DNA of 64,000 nt from Thermoclostridium stercorarium subsp. stercorarium DSM 8532 (GCF_000331995.1 NC_020134.1:2702627-2766626), one strand, 5' to 3'. Counted from the stretch's first letter, positions 1 through 9,149 are shown. Made by a program: numbers and translations. Notes: generated by a model from the letters alone, not told the origin.

Positions 1-217
1 CAACCAGATTATCATTTACCGGTGTGCACGTTGACTGGATAATGAAAACATCTGAACCTCTAACCACTTCGTTAATGCTTATCGCTATTTCCCCGTCACT
101 GAAGCGGCCAACGTTCGAAGCACCAAGAGGCAAACCTATCTTCGCCGCAATTTCCTCGGCAAGTTCCCGGTTTGAATTACCCGCAAAGATTTTTATGTCC
201 TTACCGTGTATGTTCAT
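1..217 (-). CDS. prs: Ribose-phosphate pyrophosphokinase, N-terminal part (cut by window start)
   Basis: Makes PRPP from ribose 5-phosphate and ATP in the cytoplasm, feeding nucleotide, histidine and NAD synthesis. Only the first 72 codons are inside the window. They read [16 protein letters not shown] and continue with GRFSDGEI and [12 protein letters not shown], which are the typical N-terminal signatures of bacterial Prs. The ATG at 217 follows a GGAGG (228-232) at good spacing. It lies 21 bp downstream of glmU on the same strand, as in the spoVG-glmU-prs order of Bacillus and Clostridia, so co-transcription is likely. The identification is secure; the length cannot be judged. Confidence 0.95.
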   Translation of the reverse strand, partial: MNIHGKDIKIFAGNSNRELAEEIAAKIGLPLGASNVGRFSDGEIAISINEVVRGSDVFIIQSTCTPVNDNLV

Positions 218-238
218 TATATAACAACCTCCGTAAAA

Positions 239-1642
239 TTACTTTTCAGCTTTTTCCTCAGGTTTTCTCCCTCTTAACCTTCCTTTTTTTATTACCCAGT
301 TCTCTTTGACTGTCTGACGGCATCTGGCAATTGCAAGGGCGTATTCGGGGACTTCCTCGGTTATTGTTGATCCTGCGGCTATATATGCATCAGGCTTTAT
401 TTCCACAGGCGCAACAAGGTTTACGTTACATCCGATGAAACAGTTGTCACCCACGATGGTCTTATTCTTCTTCTCGCCGTCATAATTGACAAAAACAACG
501 CCACAGCCAATGTTTACGTTCCTGCCTACTTCCGCATCGCCCACATAAGTCAGATGCGAAATCTTTGTATCGTCGCCTATAACAGACTTCTTTATCTCTA
601 CAAAATCGCCAATTCTTACATTCTTCCCTATCTTGCTTCCGGGCCTGAGATAAGCAAAAGGCCCGACCTTGGTGTTATCCCCGATTGTGCTTTCAACTGT
701 AACAGAACTCAATACGGTAACATTATTTCCGATAACGGTATCGGTGATTTTCGAATTGGGCCCAATCACACAGTTCTGACCTATTTTCGTGCTGCCTTCA
801 AGGATTGTTGTGGGATATACAACCGTATCCATGCCTATTTCAACGTCACATCCGATAATACAGCTGTCGGGATCAAGAAAGGTAACACCGTTTCGCATGT
901 GCTCCTCAATGATTCGCCTGTTCAAAATTTTCTGAGCCCATGCCAGCTGAACACGATCGTTAATCCCCATGACTTCATCGCTGCAGTTTACCGAACTTGT
1001 ACCGACCTTTCCGCCGTTTGCAAGAATGATTGATAATGTATCAGTTAGATAGTATTCGTGCTGATTATTTTGATTTGACAATTTCCCCAGGGATGTTAAA
1101 AGAGACTGAATGTTAAAACAGTATATACCTGTATTAATCTCCCTGATTTTCAGCTGTTCCGGCGTGGCATCGCGGTGCTCAACAATTCCCGCCACCTGCC
1201 CGGACGCGTCTCTAAGTATCCTGCCGTAGCCTTCCGGTTTTTCAGGAAAAGCCGTTAAAACCGTCATGTCATTTCTATTTTCAGTATGCTCATGAATCAG
1301 CTCTTTTATGGTATCCGGCGTAATCAGCGGAGTGTCACCGCACAGGACCAGACATGTGCCTTTCTTACCGTCAAGCAAAGGCTTTGCCTGAAGAACCGCA
1401 TGCCCTGTGCCCAGCTGTTCTTTCTGCGAGACAAATTCCACGTTTCCTCCTATACATGCCCTTACCTGTTCTTCCTGATGCCCTGTAACAACAATGATGT
1501 TTTCTATTCCTGAAGCTTTAACGGCGTCTATTACCCAGTTAACCATTGGTTTCCCGCACAGTTCGTGAATAACTTTGGCTTTTGCGGACTTCATCCGCGT
1601 TCCTGCTCCTGCAGCCAGTATAACAGCATAAACCGATTCCAT
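239..1642 (-). CDS. glmU: Bifunctional GlmU: N-acetylglucosamine-1-phosphate uridyltransferase / glucosamine-1-phosphate acetyltransferase
   Basis: Acetylates glucosamine-1-P and transfers UMP to give UDP-GlcNAc, the precursor of peptidoglycan and of the TagO/MnaA polymers encoded later in this window. The protein has 467 aa. The N-terminal Rossmann pyrophosphorylase domain starts with LAAGAGTRMKSAKAKV and has LCGDTPLI. The C-terminal half (from about residue 250) is a left-handed beta-helix of hexapeptide repeats with GPFAYLRPGS and the conserved FVNYDG and KTIVGDN segments. I start it at the ATG at 1642 rather than 45 bp upstream, because GAAGGAG sits 10 nt before it and the protein then begins MESVYAVILAAG as in the family. 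It lies between spoVG and prs. Confidence 0.96.
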   Translation of the reverse strand: MESVYAVILAAGAGTRMKSAKAKVIHELCGKPMVNWVIDAVKASGIENIIVVTGHQEEQVRACIGGNVEFVSQKEQLGTGHAVLQAKPLLDGKKGTCLVLCGDTPLITPDTIKELIHEHTENRNDMTVLTAFPEKPEGYGRILRDASGQVAGIVEHRDATPEQLKIREINTGIYCFNIQSLLTSLGKLSNQNNQHEYYLTDTLSIILANGGKVGTSSVNCSDEVMGINDRVQLAWAQKILNRRIIEEHMRNGVTFLDPDSCIIGCDVEIGMDTVVYPTTILEGSTKIGQNCVIGPNSKITDTVIGNNVTVLSSVTVESTIGDNTKVGPFAYLRPGSKIGKNVRIGDFVEIKKSVIGDDTKISHLTYVGDAEVGRNVNIGCGVVFVNYDGEKKNKTIVGDNCFIGCNVNLVAPVEIKPDAYIAAGSTITEEVPEYALAIARCRQTVKENWVIKKGRLRGRKPEEKAEK

Positions 1643-1840
1643 ATGGATTTTACTCCTTCCCCGGTGACCTAAACTTGAAATAACCAATATTTATAACTAT
1701 ATTAATAATAAAACAGCAGAACCCAAAGTACATCAGGCCATATTCATTCTCTCACGTTTATTGTATTTTTTCAACATACAAAATAGACAAAAGTACCGGT
1801 ATTTTTTGCTCCGTCGGGATCAATAATGAAATGATTGCAC
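1643..1840. other. Non-coding gap upstream of glmU
   Basis: About 200 bp between the spoVG terminator and the glmU start. It is A+T rich with no credible reading frame. I find TTGTCT and TACAAT hexamers on the minus strand but with 19-bp spacing, so a glmU promoter is likely here but I cannot place it. The glmU ribosome binding site lies at 1653-1659. Confidence 0.4.
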
Positions 1841-1880
1841 TAAGAAAAGAAAAACGCACCGCCTTCTTCCGGCAGGTGCG
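1841..1880 (-). terminator. Rho-independent terminator of spoVG
   Basis: On the minus strand, CGCACC and GGTGCG pair around an inner GCC/GGC (hairpin 1855-1880), followed by TTTTTCTTTTC. It lies 74 bp past the spoVG stop. It may partly separate spoVG from glmU-prs. Confidence 0.8.
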
Positions 1881-1953
1881 GACGCGTCGAAATTTTTCAC
1901 AACCGAAAATACTGAAACTTATAAAAACAACCGTTCAAATCTTTATGCCTGTT

Positions 1954-2271
1954 TTATTCAGTTTTGTCTTCTGCCTCTGAACTGCTTTTTGCGGCTTTAT
2001 TCGCAACTTCTTCCTCAACCAGCATTGTCTGATATTTTTCAAGTATCGCTGACTGAATTTTTGCGCGTGCTTCAGAATGAATGGGATGCGCAATATCTCT
2101 GAATTCTCCGCTCGGTGTTTTTCTGCTGGGCATCGCGATGAACATTCCATTCTGGCTTTCGATAATTTTAATATCGTGAACCACAAACTCATTATCGAAT
2201 GTCACCGACACGACAGCCTTCATTTTTCCGTCCGTATCAATTTTCCTGATGCGGATATCAGTAATTTCCAT
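1954..2271 (-). CDS. spoVG: Septation/sporulation regulator SpoVG
   Basis: SpoVG is a small nucleic-acid-binding regulator affecting asymmetric septation, cortex formation and, in other Firmicutes, capsule and virulence genes. The 105-aa protein has the full conserved core: [11 protein letters not shown], then [29 protein letters not shown] and FRDIAHPI. The tail is acidic and low-complexity ([17 protein letters not shown]), which is usual. An upstream in-frame ATG at 2358 exists. I use the ATG at 2271 because AAGGTGG lies just before it and the family always starts MEITD. The gene is preceded by a SigH-type promoter and followed by a terminator, then glmU and prs. Confidence 0.96.
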   Translation of the reverse strand: MEITDIRIRKIDTDGKMKAVVSVTFDNEFVVHDIKIIESQNGMFIAMPSRKTPSGEFRDIAHPIHSEARAKIQSAILEKYQTMLVEEEVANKAAKSSSEAEDKTE

Positions 2272-2347
2272 TTCCGTACCACCTTCCGTATCCAAGTGTT
2301 GTGGTTGGGAAATTGCACACAAATTATGTAATTTCCCGTTATAGGTA

Positions 2348-2376
2348 TTATTCGCCACAAATTAAATAAATCCTTC
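2348..2376 (-). promoter_or_regulatory. SigH-type promoter of spoVG
   Basis: Minus strand: GAAGGATTT at 2368-2376 and GGCGAATAA at 2348-2356 match the SigH consensus (RnAGGAwww / RnnGAATww). Fourteen nucleotides separate AGGATTT from GAAT. spoVG of Bacillus subtilis is a classic SigH (Spo0H) target, so both sequence and context agree. The predicted start is near 2340, giving a leader of about 70 nt. Confidence 0.8.
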
Positions 2377-2551
2377 TTTTTTTCAGAATTTTATTAAAAA
2401 TTTTTTCTTTTATTTACCATATTCCTTATGAATATGCTTTGTGTAAAAATATTAACTGATTTGCATATAATGTATATGGATCAGGTAAACGCTGGATTGG
2501 CCACCGGCTGTTTTTTATTAAAGGGGACAGACAAAGTGAAACATTGTTATG

Positions 2552-2580
2552 TTGTGAATAATCTGTATATATAGTATAAT
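2552..2580 (+). promoter_or_regulatory. SigA promoter of murC
   Basis: TTGTGA (2552-2557), 17 bp, TATAAT (2575-2580). The predicted start near 2587 leaves a leader of about 105 nt before murC. No riboswitch fold is evident in the leader. The remaining part of the 421-bp gap 2272-2692 between the divergent spoVG and murC shows nothing else I can name. Confidence 0.7.
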
Positions 2581-2692
2581 GACGTTGGTTTCTGTTTTTC
2601 GTTGTAGTGTAACAGAGACCTGAAGCGGTTATAATTATATATATGAATTTTTTGGGAAAACATCCCCTCCGATAAATATTTGAGGTGTTACT

Positions 2693-4096
2693 ATGAGCGA
2701 GCTTTTGACGAGTTTATCCGGCAAAACCGTCCATATGGTTGGTATAGGCGGTATAAGCATGAGCGGTCTTAGCGAAATCCTATTAAGCATGGGTATTCAT
2801 GTTACCGGTTCGGATGTAAAAAATTCACCTATTGTTGAAAGATTAAAACTTAAAAACGTTCCTGTATTTTTAAAACAGGAACCTTCCAATATTACAAACC
2901 AGGATCTTGTCGTTTACACAGCGGCAATGCCCACCGATCACCCTGAGCTTGAAGCCGCCAGAAAAAAAGGCATTCCCGTTATTGACAGAGCTACGTTACT
3001 GGGCGAAATCATGCGCAGTTACAAAAAAAGCATTGCCGTATCGGGAACCCACGGAAAGACAACAACCACTTCTATGATTTCCTATTGCCTGATGGAAGCC
3101 GAAAAAGACCCCACCGTTCATATAGGGGGAGTTTTTGATGTCATTGGCGGCACCACAAGGGTGGGTTCATCCGAATTCTTTGTTACCGAGGCCTGTGAGT
3201 ATAAGGACAGTTTTCTGAAATTAAATCCTTATATGGCAGTCATTCTGAATATCGAACCCGATCATTTGGACTATTTTCATGACATCAACCAGATAGTTAA
3301 TTCCTTTTCGAAATTTGCAGGCAGTGTGCCGTCTGACGGTTTTGTTATAGGGAACGCAGACAATGAACATGTTCTTCGGATATTGGGACAGCTTAAATGC
3401 AGAACCATAACTTACGGGCTGACCTCTCCGAAAGCTTACTGGACAGCCAGAAACATTACTTTCGACGAAAACGGTTTTCCGTCTTTTCGCGTGGTCTGCG
3501 GAAAGAAAAGCATAATGCGGATGAAACTGAGCATTCCAGGCCTGCACAACGTAAGCAACAGTCTGGCCTGTATTGCCGCGTGCAATGCGCTGAATATCCC
3601 GCTGGACATTGTACAAAACAGCCTGAGGAAATTCAAAGGAACGCGCCGTCGCTTTGAACTTAAAGGTACCATCGACGGAATAAAGGTTGTGGATGATTAT
3701 GCCCATCACCCCACCGAAGTCATAGCCACCCTGAAATCCGCGCGAAGCTGTACCAGGGGTAAGGTTTTATGCGTGTTCCAGCCCCACACCTATACGCGGA
3801 CAAAAGAACTGATAGACGAATTTTCGAAAGCCTTCACCCTTGCCGATAAGGTTTATGTTACAGATATTTACGCCGCAAGGGAGAAAGACAATGGAATTAT
3901 TCATTCATCCGAGCTTGTCAGAAGAATCAACGAACATTTGAACAATGCGGTTTATATTTCTTCTTTTGAAGACATAGTTGATTCCCTTATTCACGATTCT
4001 TCCGCCGGCGATCTGGTTCTTACAATGGGAGCCGGTGATGTATACAAAGTTGGGGAAATGTTTCTTGCAGAAAAAAAAATCAGGGCGGTGGGATAG
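2693..4096 (+). CDS. murC: UDP-N-acetylmuramate--L-alanine ligase
   Basis: Adds L-alanine to UDP-MurNAc, the first amino-acid step of the peptidoglycan stem peptide, in the cytoplasm. The protein has 467 aa, normal for MurC. The N-terminal Rossmann domain has HMVGIGGISMSGLSEIL. The central Mur ligase domain has the ATP loop SGTHGKTTTTSM (near residue 120) and EACEYKDSFL. Later motifs are NIEPDHLDYF, GLHNVSNSLA and DDYAHHPTEV, the last two at the central/C-terminal domain join. The ATG at 2693 follows GAGGTG. It has its own promoter and ends in a terminator, so it looks monocistronic, divergent from spoVG and convergent with spoIIE. Confidence 0.97.
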   Translation: MSELLTSLSGKTVHMVGIGGISMSGLSEILLSMGIHVTGSDVKNSPIVERLKLKNVPVFLKQEPSNITNQDLVVYTAAMPTDHPELEAARKKGIPVIDRATLLGEIMRSYKKSIAVSGTHGKTTTTSMISYCLMEAEKDPTVHIGGVFDVIGGTTRVGSSEFFVTEACEYKDSFLKLNPYMAVILNIEPDHLDYFHDINQIVNSFSKFAGSVPSDGFVIGNADNEHVLRILGQLKCRTITYGLTSPKAYWTARNITFDENGFPSFRVVCGKKSIMRMKLSIPGLHNVSNSLACIAACNALNIPLDIVQNSLRKFKGTRRRFELKGTIDGIKVVDDYAHHPTEVIATLKSARSCTRGKVLCVFQPHTYTRTKELIDEFSKAFTLADKVYVTDIYAAREKDNGIIHSSELVRRINEHLNNAVYISSFEDIVDSLIHDSSAGDLVLTMGAGDVYKVGEMFLAEKKIRAVG

Positions 4097-4124
4097 AACC
4101 TTACCGTTTCCGGTAAGGTTCTTT
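4097..4124 (+). terminator. Terminator of murC
   Basis: Perfect 10-bp stem AACCTTACCG / CGGTAAGGTT (4097-4120) with a 4-nt loop begins directly after the murC stop and is followed by CTTTTC. The T-rich side is weak beyond four bases. The spoIIE stop codon lies immediately to the right. Confidence 0.7.
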
Positions 4125-6494
4125 TCATCCCGTTTTACGCCATACCTTTGCCACAAGTACGGTCATATCGTCATCTATGTTCTCGTCATCCCCGCAGGCT
4201 TTTTTTAGCAAACTGTCGGCCATTTCCTGTGGATTTAACATATTTTTCGTGCTAATCACCCTGTCCAGGAATTTTTCTCCAAAACCTTCGCTGAGCTTTT
4301 CGTAAACGCCGTCGGTCATCATTATAATAAACTCCCCGTCGGTGATTTTTCTCCTCTCGCACTGAACTGAGCCTTCCCGGTGAAACCCCGCGGGAAGGTT
4401 GTCAATCCGTATGTAGTCCATGCTGTTTCCGCTTACCACCAGGCTGGGCACGGCGCCCATTTTAAAAAATTCGGTTTCTCCGGTGTATAAATCTATCGAT
4501 GCCACATCCATAGTCGCATATTTTTCGGAATTCCTGGCAGATATCAGCATGTTCACAAGATTTAGCGACAGCCGTATTGAAACGCCGCAGTTCAAAAGCT
4601 GTTCAAACAGTCCTATTGCCGTTTCACTGAGTTTGTTTGCCTCCCTTCCGCTGCCCATCCCGTCGCTTAACGCCACAACGTACTTTCCGTTGTCGGTTTT
4701 CAGAAAAGAAAAAGAATCCCCCGAAACATTTGCCTTGCTTTTTTTCAGCCTTGATATTCCGGTTATTACTCCCAGGGCTTCCTTCTCCCTTAAAGATACA
4801 ATGCACAGTTCCCTGCCGCAGTTTTTACAGTCGCCTTCATCCATCACCATATTAACGCCCAAAACTTTTGTCACCGTGTCTTCAATCAGTTTCCGGCACA
4901 GCTTATGACCTTTGCAGCGGTCAAACCAGATTTCGGCATGGAACCTGCCGTTTTCATCCCTTTTCACTTCTGCCTTCATTACGGGAAAATCACTTTTTCT
5001 AAGCAACCCCTCGATGTTTTTTTCCTCTTCGCTGAAAAACTTAATTTTGTTTACCACTTCAGCCGAAATGCCGGTAAGTATTTCCGAAACACAGTATATT
5101 TGTTCGGGTATAATACTGCGGCTTTCATATAATATTTTCTGCCAAAGCCTGTCCACGCGCTTTATTTCAATCATTCTTGAAAGGGCGTCAATAACCGGCC
5201 CGCTTTTTACGCAAAAAAACGCCAGTTCCTTTTCGGCCTCACCGACGGTACCGGTACCTTCCGACTGGATTGAATCTATAAGATCGCACATTACCCTGTA
5301 GGTATAATACAGTTTCATTTCCCAGCATACGCTTGCTTTGTTGCACGAACTGCATATCTTTTGGGTGAGTTGATCTATTATGGAACCGCAAAAGTCGTCC
5401 CCGTCGAACGAATAATCCTGCAACTGACGTTCCATGGTATGGGCAAGCCTGTAAAAAGCTTTTGACATGCTGCATATTTTTTCCGCCGCGTAACGGCGTA
5501 TCCTTCCGGTTATTTCAGATTCGCCTTCGGGCTCGTCAATCCGGCTTTTTATCGACAAAACCTTTCCCACCCTTAAATCAGGAACAATCATGAACAGTAC
5601 TGCCGGGATCACCGCCTCGGCAAAATACAGGGGCAAATCAGGATACAAAATTAAAAAAATAAACTGCAGCAGAATAAACGTACTTCCAGCCGTAAACTTC
5701 GAACCGCGAAACATCCCCGTCGCCATGCCGGCTATCGAATACGCTCCTGCAAGGGATATGAAAGAATCATTGGAATCCGACAATGCAAGCCCTGCCATGC
5801 ATCCCGCACATGCTCCAAAACCCGGACCTAAATGCCTCGTGAGCATAAGGAGACCCAACCCTGCAATTATCCTGTCGATGCGGAACCATGCCACACCAAT
5901 TCCGGATATGCCAAGGATAAAGGCACTTCCAAGCACAAGTATTCCGAGATACCCTGTGTGTTTCCGCATATCACGGCCCTGCTGCGTTAATTCCCCATCG
6001 TGAACAGTTGCTGAAAACACAACGGTCAGAATATATACAATAACAGTTTCTATGACAGTAATAATCAGTGATTCAAGTATTTGCCCGGTGATAATGAAAA
6101 GAAATATCCCAGTAATTACTGTGGCGGCGGAAATTAATAATGAATTCCTGAAATACCCCGGATTTTTCTCATCCCGAAAAAAAATCTTTCCAATCCATTC
6201 ATAAAGCAGAATTATTGCGATTTGCCTTAATGATTCATAAAGATCTCCCCTGACAACATTCCAGAGGAAAATAAAAACTGCCATTAACACTTTAACAGCG
6301 GTGCCTTCTGATAAAGCTGCGTAAAAGGAAATGCCAAAAGGTCTCAGTACACCCAAAACGGTACCGTGAGATATTATTCCGCAAAAAGCCGACACAAACA
6401 GTTTTCTGGAAGTAAGGTTAAGCCTGTTCCATACTTCCGTCATCTTTTTGCCGGTAACCGCAATGCCACGGCTGTATACAGAAGTCCCTTTCAT
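4125..6494 (-). CDS. spoIIE: Stage II sporulation protein E (membrane PP2C phosphatase)
   Basis: Dephosphorylates SpoIIAA-P in the forespore to activate SigF and takes part in polar division. The 789-aa protein has an N-terminal half (to about residue 330) made of some ten hydrophobic segments, a middle FtsZ-interacting/oligomerisation region and a C-terminal PP2C-type phosphatase. Phosphatase motifs seen are VVALSDGMGSG and FIIMMTDGVYE, plus DDDMTVLVAKV at the end. A Cys cluster (CSSCNKASVCW, then NCGRELC) is present in the middle region, as in clostridial homologues. I start at ATG 6494 because GGGAGG lies 9 nt upstream; a longer in-frame start at 6554 lacks a binding site. Directly upstream is a striking nested inverted repeat. 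Confidence 0.95.
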   Translation of the reverse strand: MKGTSVYSRGIAVTGKKMTEVWNRLNLTSRKLFVSAFCGIISHGTVLGVLRPFGISFYAALSEGTAVKVLMAVFIFLWNVVRGDLYESLRQIAIILLYEWIGKIFFRDEKNPGYFRNSLLISAATVITGIFLFIITGQILESLIITVIETVIVYILTVVFSATVHDGELTQQGRDMRKHTGYLGILVLGSAFILGISGIGVAWFRIDRIIAGLGLLMLTRHLGPGFGACAGCMAGLALSDSNDSFISLAGAYSIAGMATGMFRGSKFTAGSTFILLQFIFLILYPDLPLYFAEAVIPAVLFMIVPDLRVGKVLSIKSRIDEPEGESEITGRIRRYAAEKICSMSKAFYRLAHTMERQLQDYSFDGDDFCGSIIDQLTQKICSSCNKASVCWEMKLYYTYRVMCDLIDSIQSEGTGTVGEAEKELAFFCVKSGPVIDALSRMIEIKRVDRLWQKILYESRSIIPEQIYCVSEILTGISAEVVNKIKFFSEEEKNIEGLLRKSDFPVMKAEVKRDENGRFHAEIWFDRCKGHKLCRKLIEDTVTKVLGVNMVMDEGDCKNCGRELCIVSLREKEALGVITGISRLKKSKANVSGDSFSFLKTDNGKYVVALSDGMGSGREANKLSETAIGLFEQLLNCGVSIRLSLNLVNMLISARNSEKYATMDVASIDLYTGETEFFKMGAVPSLVVSGNSMDYIRIDNLPAGFHREGSVQCERRKITDGEFIIMMTDGVYEKLSEGFGEKFLDRVISTKNMLNPQEMADSLLKKACGDDENIDDDMTVLVAKVWRKTG

Positions 6495-6578
6495 GTAAAA
6501 CGACCTCCCGGTTTTATCATTAGTAAAACTGTATAAATTGATTATACAGATCACTAATGTCTTTCGGTGTCGTTTTAC
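6495..6578 (-). promoter_or_regulatory. Nested inverted repeat embracing the spoIIE ribosome binding site and -10 region
   Basis: Three pairs of perfect arms share one centre: GTAAAACGAC / GTCGTTTTAC (6495-6504, 6569-6578), CATTAGT / ACTAATG (6518-6524, 6553-6559) and CTGTATAA / TTATACAG (6529-6536, 6542-6549). On the spoIIE strand the outermost arm ends at the base before the ATG, and GGGAGG lies inside the structure. The inner dyad also contains a TATAAT that could be a -10 box. It is either a leader RNA fold or a set of operator dyads. Confidence 0.6.
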
Positions 6579-6602
6579 AGTTTTTCCCGGAAAATTTCCG
6601 GC

Positions 6603-6818
6603 TCAGTTTTTTTCAGGGACTATTCCAATATCCGCCGCTACCTTGTCAAAAGCGTCAATTATGCACCGGGAGCCCGACCAGTTCTTGCACGTACTGCATG
6701 ATATGCCTTCTTCCTCATATATCCTCATTACAGCGCCCGAACCATACCTCCGCTGCCTGTAATGGCTGCAGTTTTCTCCTATGAGCCTGAGTTCGTCATA
6801 GAACATTGAACCGCTCAA
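6603..6818 (-). CDS. Small conserved cysteine-rich protein, unknown function
   Basis: I do not recognise a named family. The 71-aa product is soluble-looking and ends with a CxxC motif in CSTCKNWSGSRC, then IDAFDKVAADIG. Another Cys-His pair (NCSHYRQRR) lies earlier, so a small metal site is possible. Start choice: a TTG at 6818 lies 8 nt after GGGAGGGG. A GTG at 6821 and an ATG at 6806 are alternatives, and a longer frame to 6866 has no binding site. It follows pcrA on the same strand by 86 bp and is probably co-transcribed with it. It precedes the spoIIE region. Confidence 0.6.
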   Translation of the reverse strand: MSGSMFYDELRLIGENCSHYRQRRYGSGAVMRIYEEEGISCSTCKNWSGSRCIIDAFDKVAADIGIVPEKN

Positions 6819-6904
6819 CACAATCCCCTCCCGACAATATGAGCATTCTTCATGAAGTATGCCCACTGCAGGGAAAAATTATGTCGCAGTCCATAAGAAA
6901 ATCA

Positions 6905-9103
6905 TCATAACAGCTTCAGTTTCGCAAAAGAAGCCATCATCCTTTTCAGACCATATTCGTCAAAGATTATTTCCAGTTTATAATCCGATCCTTCCCGTTC
7001 TTTTTTTATTACCGTGCCCTCACCGAACTTTTTATGTATAACACGGGCCCCGACTTCAATATCACAGGGATCTGTTTCCTGTGCCTGCGAAAACGACGCA
7101 GTACGCTGTTTCCACGTCTCGGCGCCGATTAACCGGTTATTCAGTACGGAAATGCCGTCGTTGAAAGGCCTGTTTTCAGCATAATCCAGCAATTCCGGCG
7201 GAATTTCGTCAATAAATCTGGAAGGTCTTGTATATGTTGTATTTCCAAACAGCATTCTTGTTTTCGCATAGGTAAGGTAAAGATTTTCCTTTGCTCTTGT
7301 AATCCCAACGTAGCAGAGCCTGCGTTCCTCCTCCATCTCGCTTTCCGAACCGAAGGATCGCATACCGGGGAAAAGACCTTCCTCCATACCCGTAAGAAAC
7401 ACCACCGGAAATTCAAGTCCCTTGGCGCTGTGCATTGTCATCAGCACAACCCGGTCATCCTCTTCGTTCAAATCATCCACATCCGAAACAAGGGAGATTT
7501 GTGCAAGAAAATCCTCGACGGTGGGATTTGTCTCTTCACTGTTATTTACAAACTCCACCGCCACCGACTGGAACTCCCGGATGTTTTCAATCCTGCTTTT
7601 TGCCTCTTCCGTTCCTTCGGCCTCCAGTTCGCGAATAATACCGCTTTCTTCAACAAGCATTCTAATCCATTCCACCAAATCCATATATGAAAGCATCGTC
7701 CTGAACCTTGCCAGCGTATCGGTAAATGATTTAAGTTTTTCCGCCGCCCGCGCAAGTTCCGGGAAATTTTCAGGCTGCACTATCACCGAATAAATGCTTA
7801 CGCCGTGGGTTATCGCCAGTTGTTCGGCCTTGTCGATGGTGGCTTTGCCGATACCTCTTTTCGGCACGTTAATTATCCTCTTTAAGCTTATGTCGTCGTG
7901 CGGATTCTGTATAACCTTGAGATATGCAATAATATCCTTTATTTCCTTGCGATCATAGAATTTATGGCCGCCGATTATTTTATACGGTACACCGTTTTTC
8001 ATAAACGCATCTTCAAAAACGCGGGACTGGGCGTTTATTCTATAAAGGACGGCAAAATCCCGGTAACTTCGTCTGCCTTTCCTTACTTCGCTTTTAATTT
8101 GATTAGCCACAAAGTAAGCCTCTTCCTTTTCGTCCAGCGCTTCATATACCCGTACCTTATCCCCTTCCCCGTTTTCGGTCCACAGTGTCTTGGGCTTGCG
8201 GCCAAAGTTGTTCTTAATAACGTTATTCGCCGCATTCAATATATTGGCCGTTGATCTGTAATTTTGCTCAAGCTTTATTACCCGGCATCCTTTAAAGTCC
8301 TTTTCAAACTCCAGAATGTTGCGTATATTCGCTCCGCGCCAGCCGTATATTGACTGGTCATCGTCGCCGACCACGCAGACATTCCTGTGCTTCTGCGCCA
8401 GCATGCTCACCAGTACATACTGGGCGGTGTTTGTATCCTGATATTCGTCCACAAGGATGTATTTAAACTTATTCTGATAATATTCCAGTACTTCCGGAAA
8501 ATCATCAAATATTTTCAGAGTATACATTATAATATCGTCAAAATCCAGGGCATTGTTGGCCTTCAGTTTTTTCTGGTACAACTCATAAAGCCTTGCTATT
8601 TTGCTGAGCCTGAAATCCGAACCTGCCATTATGGCGTATTTTTCAGGATCAATCAGTTCATCCTTTGCCCTACCAATCTCCGCCAGCACCATTTTCGGCG
8701 GAAAAAGTTTTTCATTGTACTGAAGCTGGCTGATACAGTCCTTCATCAGTGTCTCCTGATCAGAAGTGTCGTATATGACAAAATTCCGGCCAAACCCGAT
8801 GCGTTCTATTTCCCGCCTTAATATTCTTACACAGCAGGAATGAAAAGTACCCGCCCATACATCAAGGGCTTTTGTACCAATCAGTTTTTCAAGCCGTTCT
8901 TTCATTTCCCCTGCGGCTTTATTCGTAAAGGTGATCGCCAGAATGTTATACGGCGAAACTCCTTTTTCTTCTATCAAATAAGCAATACGGTGGGTCAGTA
9001 CTCTGGTTTTCCCCGAACCGGCTCCCGCCAGAACCAGCAACGGGCCTTCGGTATGCAATACCGCTTCTTTCTGCTGTGGGTTCAATCCCTGAATAAGATT
9101 CAT
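6905..9103 (-). CDS. pcrA: ATP-dependent DNA helicase PcrA (UvrD/Rep family)
   Basis: A 3'-5' superfamily 1A helicase for replication restart, nucleotide excision repair and removal of RecA or RNA polymerase. The protein has 732 aa. Motif Q LNPQQKEAV is followed by Walker A AGAGSGKTRVLTHRI, motif Ia ITFTNKAA, motif II VDEYQDTN, motif III GDDDQSIYGWRGA, motif IV LEQNYRST, motif V MTMHSAKGLEFPVV and motif VI EERRLCYVGITRA. The C-terminus ends MASFAKLKLL, the Tudor-like tail typical of PcrA from Firmicutes. The ATG at 9103 follows GGAGG with 7-nt spacing. A consensus SigA promoter lies 47 bp upstream. Confidence 0.97.
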   Translation of the reverse strand: MNLIQGLNPQQKEAVLHTEGPLLVLAGAGSGKTRVLTHRIAYLIEEKGVSPYNILAITFTNKAAGEMKERLEKLIGTKALDVWAGTFHSCCVRILRREIERIGFGRNFVIYDTSDQETLMKDCISQLQYNEKLFPPKMVLAEIGRAKDELIDPEKYAIMAGSDFRLSKIARLYELYQKKLKANNALDFDDIIMYTLKIFDDFPEVLEYYQNKFKYILVDEYQDTNTAQYVLVSMLAQKHRNVCVVGDDDQSIYGWRGANIRNILEFEKDFKGCRVIKLEQNYRSTANILNAANNVIKNNFGRKPKTLWTENGEGDKVRVYEALDEKEEAYFVANQIKSEVRKGRRSYRDFAVLYRINAQSRVFEDAFMKNGVPYKIIGGHKFYDRKEIKDIIAYLKVIQNPHDDISLKRIINVPKRGIGKATIDKAEQLAITHGVSIYSVIVQPENFPELARAAEKLKSFTDTLARFRTMLSYMDLVEWIRMLVEESGIIRELEAEGTEEAKSRIENIREFQSVAVEFVNNSEETNPTVEDFLAQISLVSDVDDLNEEDDRVVLMTMHSAKGLEFPVVFLTGMEEGLFPGMRSFGSESEMEEERRLCYVGITRAKENLYLTYAKTRMLFGNTTYTRPSRFIDEIPPELLDYAENRPFNDGISVLNNRLIGAETWKQRTASFSQAQETDPCDIEVGARVIHKKFGEGTVIKKEREGSDYKLEIIFDEYGLKRMMASFAKLKLL

Positions 9104-9149
9104 CGTATTCCTCCGATTACTTTTTTAATTTTATTCAAATTGTAAATTT

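Noticed and set aside
6587-6601. Palindrome CCGGAAAATTTCCGG next to the end of the small Cys-rich gene, considered as a terminator
   Set aside because: No T-run follows on the minus strand; on the plus strand a T-run follows but no gene reads into it.
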